A program made the translations under genes and the position numbers. Positions 58,957 through 64,000 of a stretch of DNA of 64,000 nucleotides are shown here, one piece after another (the first letter of the stretch is position 1; every line of letters starts with the position of its first letter). The stretch lies in contig DASZER010000046.1 of assembly GCA_035940575.1 (NCBI GenBank), positions 13,367-77,366 of the forward strand, in the 5' to 3' direction. The notes under the pieces are model-generated. The model was not told the origin of the DNA. It was given only the letters and a program-made list of their open reading frames with translations, and did no database searches. This DNA comes from BP-191 sp035940575 (lineage in GTDB: Bacteria > Actinomycetota > Actinomycetes > BP-191).

Positions 58957-59172
58957 CTACGGCGCGACGCAGACCTTCACGTACGGCAGCGCGCGCAGGT
59001 CGCTGCCCGGCGTGTACGTCCGGCAGACCGGGTCGGCCTGCGACGGCTCACCGGGGTTGCAGACGGTGGTCTCGACGCCCTTGCTGTTGACGGTCGTCGC
59101 GCAGGCCGTGGGGTCGGCGTACGCGGGAACGGCGGTCAGGGCCAGGGCGGCGAGCCGCAGGCGCACGGGCAT
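58957..59172 (-). CDS. Small secreted cysteine-containing protein
   Basis: 71 aa, ATG with GGAGGAG upstream. The signal peptide ends near VPAYA-DPT. The mature part (about 51 residues) has Cys in TACATT, TVCNPG, PVCRTY and VKVCVAP: four Cys, probably two disulfides. Function unknown. Confidence 0.7.
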   Translation of the reverse strand: MPVRLRLAALALTAVPAYADPTACATTVNSKGVETTVCNPGEPSQADPVCRTYTPGSDLRALPYVKVCVAP

Positions 59173-59209
59173 GGGCGCTCCTCCGAGGGGCGAGGGGCGA
59201 GGGAGGCCC

Positions 59210-60796
59210 CTACGGGTTGAGCGGCATCCTGCCAGCCCGCGCCGCCGCGTCGACGTAGCGGACCCACTCGGGGTGCTTGAGCGAGCGCGCCGCCTGGCGC
59301 AGCGCGGCGACCGCGTCGCCGAACTCCGCCTGCGGGGTGAGGAACTCGTGCGAGGTCAGCACGAGCTTGATGGCGTTGTCGGAGCGCTGCACGGCGTTGC
59401 TGCCGAGGTTCTGGCGCACGCGCCACAGCAGCGCGGACCACATCTCGCCGTCGTCGTGCACCTCGTCCGCGATGTCGTCCGGGTACTTCTTCTTGGAGTC
59501 CATGCGGCGCAGGCACGGCGGGTTCGACGTGGAGTACGACGTCGAGTCCCAATCGGCGACGCAGACGTCGCCGAAGCCGCCGCTGGTGCGCGCGTAGTAC
59601 GACGCCGCGAGGAAGTCGCCGAAGCCCTCGCCCATCGCGCCGCCCTCGGCGGTGGCGCCCCAGCCCTTGACCTGGGCGTCCTGCACGGCGTGGCCGTACT
59701 CGTGGACGATCACCTCGGCGTCCTCGCCGTCGTCCACGCCGCCGGTGCCGAGCAGCATGATGTCGTTGGCCGGCTGGTAGAACGAGTTGTCGAAGCCCTC
59801 GACGCGCGACGCGATGACGTCCTGCGACTCGTCGTTGACGCCGTTCTCGCGCTGCGGCATGAAGCCCATCGACTGGAAGTAGCGCTGGATCCTGTCGAGG
59901 TGCGCGTACGCCATCGTGGCCTCGAAGCGCGGGTCGCCGCGGGTGAACGCGAACTTGCCGTCGAGGCTCGGGCCGACCGGGCCGTGGATCGTGACCCACG
60001 GGCCGACGAGACGGCCGGACGCGAGCGCGGTCGGGTCGAGGCTCTTGAGCGGCAGCGTGCGGAGCTGCTTCGCGAGCTCGGCGCTGTCGATGTCGGTGTC
60101 GACGCCGAGCTGGTCCACGCCGGTCTGGCGGAGCTTGGTGTTGCGGGCGGTGACGACCGGGTTGGGGTCGAACACCGTCGCGGAGCCGTCGACGTACTGC
60201 TTGTCGTCGCGCACCGCGAGGACGCGGCCCGTGGCGGCGGAGACGTCGTACGTCGCCGCGACGGCCGGCGCGAGGGAGATGACGGACACGCGCCACACGT
60301 CGGCGAGCGCGCCGCCGCGGGCGACGAGCAGGCGCTCGGCGTTGCTCTTGAGCGGCGACGCGACGCCCGCGCGCCGCAACGCCGCCGAGAGGGCGGCGAC
60401 GCGGGACAGCGGCGAGGCGACCGGCGCGCCGGCGAGGTCGGAGTCGCCCGCGGTGACCTGCGCCACCCGGCCGTCGACGATCGAGACGAGCGAGTACGTC
60501 CCGTCGACGGGGACGCCGCCGCGGTACTCGCGGCCGCGCACGTGGGTGCCGACGAGCGAGTGGCGCACCGTCTCGACGCGGAAGCGCGAGGCGTCGACGC
60601 CGAGCCGGTCGGCGTTGGCGCGCAGCGCGCGGGCCGCCACGTCGCGCGCGTCGCCGCGCGCGGAGCCGAGGTCGCCGTAGAGCGTGTCGTCGGCCGCGAG
60701 GTCGATGCGGGTGCGGGTGGCGTCGCCGGCCAGGGCAGGGAGGCAGGCGGAGAGAACGGCGGCGGCCGCGAGGCCGGCGAGCAGGCGTCGGTTCAC
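59210..60796 (-). CDS. Secreted M36/fungalysin-like zinc metalloprotease
   Basis: 528 aa, GTG start. The signal peptide with a lipobox-like SAC ends near LPALA-GDA. A propeptide of about 200 residues (GRVLAVRDDK end) precedes the catalytic domain with VIVHEYGHAVQD (HEXXH) and GAMGEGFGDFLAASYYA (third ligand Glu). Secreted protease with autoinhibitory propeptide. Confidence 0.9.
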   Translation of the reverse strand: MNRRLLAGLAAAAVLSACLPALAGDATRTRIDLAADDTLYGDLGSARGDARDVAARALRANADRLGVDASRFRVETVRHSLVGTHVRGREYRGGVPVDGTYSLVSIVDGRVAQVTAGDSDLAGAPVASPLSRVAALSAALRRAGVASPLKSNAERLLVARGGALADVWRVSVISLAPAVAATYDVSAATGRVLAVRDDKQYVDGSATVFDPNPVVTARNTKLRQTGVDQLGVDTDIDSAELAKQLRTLPLKSLDPTALASGRLVGPWVTIHGPVGPSLDGKFAFTRGDPRFEATMAYAHLDRIQRYFQSMGFMPQRENGVNDESQDVIASRVEGFDNSFYQPANDIMLLGTGGVDDGEDAEVIVHEYGHAVQDAQVKGWGATAEGGAMGEGFGDFLAASYYARTSGGFGDVCVADWDSTSYSTSNPPCLRRMDSKKKYPDDIADEVHDDGEMWSALLWRVRQNLGSNAVQRSDNAIKLVLTSHEFLTPQAEFGDAVAALRQAARSLKHPEWVRYVDAAARAGRMPLNP

Positions 60797-60802
60797 CCGG
60801 GA

Positions 60803-61840
60803 TCACTTCGCCCGCGCGGCGGGTGACTCCTGCTCCCCTTCCGGACGCTGGAACATCGCAATCAGGAGCAAAAGCGACGGAACGACGAGGATTCCCGCGA
60901 CGACCATCGTGATCACGAGCGGGCGGAGGGCGCCGGCGCTCGCGGCGGCCTCGTCGACGGTGTACGCCGGCTCCAGGAGGTACGGGTACTGGCCGACGCC
61001 CCACCCCCACACGACGGCGGCCACGGCCAGCGCCGCGCCGACCCGCGCGGTGCCGTAGCGGCGGGTGGCGATCAGGTACAGCGACGCGACGCCGGCCACG
61101 GCCGAGAGCAGCATCAGCGGCAGCGCGCGGCCCGTGAGCCCGTCGAAGAGCTTGGGCGCGTCGGCCCGCAGGACGAACACCCCGGCGAGCGCCACGACGC
61201 CGACGGCGACCGCCGTGACGAGCGCGCGGGTGCGGAACTGCTCGGCGAGGTCGTCGTGCCCGTCGCGCAGCGAGTCGCGGCAGAGGTAGACGGCGGCGAG
61301 GTACGCGCACACGCCGACCGCGAGCGTCCCGCCGAGGACGCTCGTGGGGTTGAGCCACGACGAGACGGCGTGGCCGCGCGCGTTGCCCGGCGGGACGCGC
61401 CCACTGGCGACGGCACCGGCGACCGTTCCGAGGAAGAACGGCGTGATGACGCTCGACAGCGCGAACGTCGCGCCGAACAGCCGCTTGAGGCTCACCTCGC
61501 TCACGCTCTTGCGGAACGCGAACGCCGCCCCGCGCAGGATCACGCCGAACGCCGCGAGCGTCAGCGGCACGTAGAGCGTCGACATGATCGACGCGAACGC
61601 CTCGGGGAAGCCGGTCCAGAGCGTGACGAGGACGAAGATCAGCCAGACGTGGTTGGCCTCCCAGACGGGCCCGATCGAGTGCTCGATCAGCGTCCGCTGC
61701 GCGGCGCCGCGCTGGGCGCCGCCGGCCAGCAGGTCCCACCAGCCGCCGCCGAAGTCGGCGCCGCCGAGCAGGGCGTACGCCGTCAGGCCGAGCCACATGA
61801 CGGCGAGGACGACCTCGGGCAGCGCGGAGTCGACGCTCAC
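60803..61840 (-). CDS. cydB: Cytochrome bd oxidase subunit II CydB
   Basis: 345 aa, GTG overlapping the cydA stop. GLTAYALLGGADFGGGWWDLL at the start, then SIGPVWEANHVWLIFVLVTLWTGFP and AFAFRKSV, the CydB signature. Partner of CydA in the menaquinol-oxidising, low-oxygen terminal oxidase. Confidence 0.96.
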   Translation of the reverse strand: MSVDSALPEVVLAVMWLGLTAYALLGGADFGGGWWDLLAGGAQRGAAQRTLIEHSIGPVWEANHVWLIFVLVTLWTGFPEAFASIMSTLYVPLTLAAFGVILRGAAFAFRKSVSEVSLKRLFGATFALSSVITPFFLGTVAGAVASGRVPPGNARGHAVSSWLNPTSVLGGTLAVGVCAYLAAVYLCRDSLRDGHDDLAEQFRTRALVTAVAVGVVALAGVFVLRADAPKLFDGLTGRALPLMLLSAVAGVASLYLIATRRYGTARVGAALAVAAVVWGWGVGQYPYLLEPAYTVDEAAASAGALRPLVITMVVAGILVVPSLLLLIAMFQRPEGEQESPAARAK

Positions 61841-63156
61841 GCGCCCTCCATCGGCTCCGGCGCGGCGGGGTCGGTCATGTCCTCGCGCGGCAGGCGGCCG
61901 AGCCTGCGCAGGACGTAGACGGTGGCGGCCGTCATGGCCGTGTAGACGACGATCAGCGCGTAGTAGCCGTAGCGGATGCCCTCGGCCTGCGTCACCGCCT
62001 CCGACGTGCGCATGACGCCGTAGACGATCCACGGCTGCCGTCCTACCTCGGTGACGATCCAGCCGGCCTCGAGGGCGAGCGCGGCGGCGGGCCCCGCGGC
62101 GAGGGCGGCGAGCATGAACAGCCGCGCCCTCGGCAGGTCGCGGCGGCGCCACCACGTGAACGCGAACCACGCGCCGAGCGCGAGGTAGCCGGTGCCGATC
62201 GCGACCATCACCTGGAACGCGATCCGCACCGGCAGCACCGGCGGCCTGTCCTCCTCGGGAACGGAGTCGAGGCCGAGGACCAGGGCGTCCGGGTCGTGGT
62301 GGGCGAGCAGCGAGAGGCCGTTGGGGATCTCGACGACGCCGCCGACCGTGAGCGGCGCGCCGCGCTGGGTGCGTTCGAGCCCCTCGATCGCGGCGAGCTT
62401 GACCGGCTGCCGCTCGGCGAGGAACCGCGCCGCCCAGTCGCCCACGACGACCTGCGGCAGCGCGAACACCACGGCGAACGTGAACGGGATCAGGAAGCCG
62501 AGGCGGGTGTAGCGGTCGCGGCGGCCGCGCAACCACGACCACGCGTAGACGCTCGCGACGCCGAAGCCGGTGACGAGGTACGCCGCGAGCAGCATGTGCG
62601 TCGTCTGCGGGCCGGTCGCCGGGTTGAACATCGCGGCGATCGGGTCGGGGTCGTAGACCTGGCCGCCCGCGAGGCGGAAGCCGCGCGGCTGGTTCATCCA
62701 CGCGTTGGCCGTCACGACGAACCACGCGCTCGCCGCGCCCGCGACCGCGACCGGGACGCCGCAGAGCAGGTGCAGGCGCGGCGACAGGCGGTCCCATCCG
62801 TAGAGGTAGATGCCGAGGAAGATCGCCTCGACGAAGAACGCGATCCCCTCGATCGCGAACGGCAGCCCGATCACCTCGCCGAAGCGGCCCATCAGCCCGG
62901 GCCAGAGGATGCCGAGCTCGAACGACAGGATCGTGCCGCTCACGGCGCCGACCGCGAACAGCACCGCGAGCGCCTTGGCCCAGCGTCGGGCGAGGGTGTC
63001 GTACGTCCTGTCGCCGGTCCTGTGGCCGCGCCACTCGGCGAGCAGCACGAGGACGGGGAACCCGACGCCGAAGCACGCGATGACGATGTGCCAGCCGAGG
63101 CTCAACGCCATCTGCATCCGCGCGCTCACGAGGTCCGGAGCCGCGAGGAGGTCCAC
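61837..63156 (-). CDS. cydA: Cytochrome bd oxidase subunit I CydA
   Basis: 439 aa, GTG start. RMQMALSLGWHIVIACFGVGFP carries the proximal heme His near residue 20; FVVTANAWMNQPRGF and GRQPWIVYGVMRTSEAV are family motifs. The Q-loop is short, as in CIO-type oxidases. I found no Rex-type site in the 40 bases upstream. Oxidises quinol and reduces O2 to water. Confidence 0.96.
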   Translation of the reverse strand: MDLLAAPDLVSARMQMALSLGWHIVIACFGVGFPVLVLLAEWRGHRTGDRTYDTLARRWAKALAVLFAVGAVSGTILSFELGILWPGLMGRFGEVIGLPFAIEGIAFFVEAIFLGIYLYGWDRLSPRLHLLCGVPVAVAGAASAWFVVTANAWMNQPRGFRLAGGQVYDPDPIAAMFNPATGPQTTHMLLAAYLVTGFGVASVYAWSWLRGRRDRYTRLGFLIPFTFAVVFALPQVVVGDWAARFLAERQPVKLAAIEGLERTQRGAPLTVGGVVEIPNGLSLLAHHDPDALVLGLDSVPEEDRPPVLPVRIAFQVMVAIGTGYLALGAWFAFTWWRRRDLPRARLFMLAALAAGPAAALALEAGWIVTEVGRQPWIVYGVMRTSEAVTQAEGIRYGYYALIVVYTAMTAATVYVLRRLGRLPREDMTDPAAPEPMEGA

Positions 63157-63197
63157 GTCCCGACCCTACGCGCGGTCGTCCCGGCCGCCGCCGCGGG

Positions 63198-63707
63198 TCA
63201 GGCGTGCGGCTCCATCGGCGGGCACTGCGAGCCCTTCGCGGCGGCGAGGCGCTCGAAGTGCCACGGCTCGTTGGCGTAGCGGCGGCAGAGCCCCCAGCGG
63301 ACGCCGTGGCGTTCGAGCCACGCCGCCGCCTGCGGCGGGCCGACGTCGACGGCCTCGCCGCGCACGTGCGCGGACTCGCCCGGCGGCAGCACCCACCGGC
63401 GCGCGGCGGACGGCGAGCCGTACTTCGCGATCGCGTCGCGGTAGAGCCGCTCCTGGTGCTCGGCGCTGCGCCAGCCCGAGGTGACGGTGAGCGTCACGCC
63501 GTCGGCCGCCGCCGCGTCGGTGGCGAGGCGTACGGCGCGGCGCAGCGCCGGCGTGAGGCCCGTGACGTCGCCGACGCCGGTCGGGGCCTCGGGCGTGGGC
63601 ATCGCGCGCGGCGACGCACCCGGCGACGCACCGGACGGCGCGTCCGGCAGCGCGCGCGGGACGACGAGCAGGGCAGCGACGGCGACGGCTCCGAGCCACA
63701 CCCTCAC
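63198..63707 (-). CDS. D-Ala-D-Ala carboxypeptidase, VanY/M15B-like
   Basis: 169 aa, GTG overlapping the upstream permease stop. A signal/anchor helix, then a Pro/Ala linker and the M15 domain: VTSGWRSAEHQERLY, SAHVRGEAVDVG (zinc His and Asp) and ANEPWHFE (zinc His). It trims peptidoglycan stem peptides. Confidence 0.9.
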   Translation of the reverse strand: MRVWLGAVAVAALLVVPRALPDAPSGASPGASPRAMPTPEAPTGVGDVTGLTPALRRAVRLATDAAAADGVTLTVTSGWRSAEHQERLYRDAIAKYGSPSAARRWVLPPGESAHVRGEAVDVGPPQAAAWLERHGVRWGLCRRYANEPWHFERLAAAKGSQCPPMEPHA

Positions 63708-64000
63708 GCGAGCCGCCGCTCCATCGGCAGCCGCGACCGCGTGACGGCGCCGAGGAGCAGCGCCGCCAGCAGCGGCACGCCGACCGCGACCGCGGCCAGC
63801 GTCGACCACGGCATCGCGACCTCGAACTCCGCGCGCGCCATGACGATCGCGAGCGAGGGCACGAGGCCGGCGAGTATCCCGAGCGCGCTGCCGAGCGCCG
63901 CGACGGTGGCGGCCTGCGCCATCGCGAGGCGGCGGCGTACGCGCGGCGCCGCGCCGACCGCGGCGAGCGTCGACAGGTCGGGCCGCGAGTCCGCGGCGGC
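63704..64000 (-). CDS. FtsX-like ABC transporter permease, C-terminal part
   Basis: Open from the window edge to 63704 (about 98 codons visible). The segment SRPDLSTLAAVGAAPRVRRRLAMAQA (in two pieces) plus two helices (LGSALGILAGLVPSLAIVMA and TLAAVAVGVPLLAALLLGAV) is the usual C-terminus of MacB/FtsX-type permeases. The N-terminal part lies outside the window. Confidence 0.82.
   Translation of the reverse strand, partial: AAADSRPDLSTLAAVGAAPRVRRRLAMAQAATVAALGSALGILAGLVPSLAIVMARAEFEVAMPWSTLAAVAVGVPLLAALLLGAVTRSRLPMERRLA

Noticed and set aside
57833..60826. 997-codon plus-strand frame across AcuC, a small gene and the protease
   Set aside because: It spans three clear minus-strand genes and has no recognisable domain; antisense shadow.

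Overview
The window is a gene-dense, roughly 70% GC stretch from an actinobacterium, probably of class Actinomycetes. The pointers are BldC-type and BldN/RsbN-type developmental regulators, a Rex-hemACDB operon with its own Rex operator, futalosine-pathway menaquinone genes, a bS22 (AURKAIP1-like) ribosomal peptide beside an excisionase-like HTH protein, LAxTG surface proteins, and many GTG starts with 4-base GTGA/ATGA overlaps. A sigma-28-type promoter with a GEMM-like riboswitch suggests that the organism is motile. The species cannot be named from sequence alone.

Layout. 1-10.1 kb (mostly minus strand): mqnE (cut by the edge), an anchored secreted protein, an Lrp regulator divergent from a 44-aa ORF, bldC, then ubiX / mqnP / ubiD-type genes for late menaquinone synthesis, a DinB protein, a strange three-gene cbb3-like cluster, and a toxin-antitoxin-like pair. 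10.1-18.6 kb: System II cytochrome c maturation genes (ccsB, resB, ccdA, tlpA) diverge from a seven-gene b6-type quinol:cytochrome c reductase cluster that includes a 2[4Fe-4S] ferredoxin. 18.6-29.9 kb: small secreted Cys proteins, a histidine phosphatase, hemL, a CocE-type hydrolase and the rex-hemA-hemC-cobA/hemD-hemB operon, then a glutaredoxin. 29.9-45.2 kb (accessory): a 1608-aa secreted repeat protein divergent from an ECF sigma factor with a long tail, an acyl-CoA ligase, an L7Ae-like protein, three tandem CAP-domain proteins, two tandem RiPP-like precursor peptides, a class A PBP and a single-domain response regulator. 45.3-57.7 kb: bldN-rsbN, an LAxTG surface protein, HAD phosphatase, SEC-C methionine aminopeptidase, acyltransferase plus epimerase, TetR-MMPL, SAM hydrolase, bS22 and an HTH protein. 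57.7-64 kb: AcuC, a metalloprotease, cydAB, a VanY-like carboxypeptidase and the end of an ABC permease.

How the genes fit together. Much of the window builds a menaquinone-based respiratory chain: quinone synthesis (mqnE, mqnP, ubiD-type, ubiX), heme synthesis (hemA, C, D, B, L) under the redox sensor Rex, heme c attachment (ccsB/resB/ccdA/tlpA), a b6c-type reductase, and cytochrome bd oxidase (cydAB).

The most unusual observations are: (1) a CcoN homologue that lacks every heme and CuB ligand histidine, encoded with an intact CcoO-like monoheme cytochrome and a CcoP reduced to its N-terminal anchor; (2) two tandem orphan RiPP precursors with near-identical Cys-rich C-termini; (3) a sigma-28-like promoter, a GEMM-like (c-di-GMP-I) riboswitch candidate and an SD hairpin stacked in front of the first of three CAP genes; (4) a split-cytochrome-b, ferredoxin-containing bc cluster; (5) a structured intergenic element present twice.
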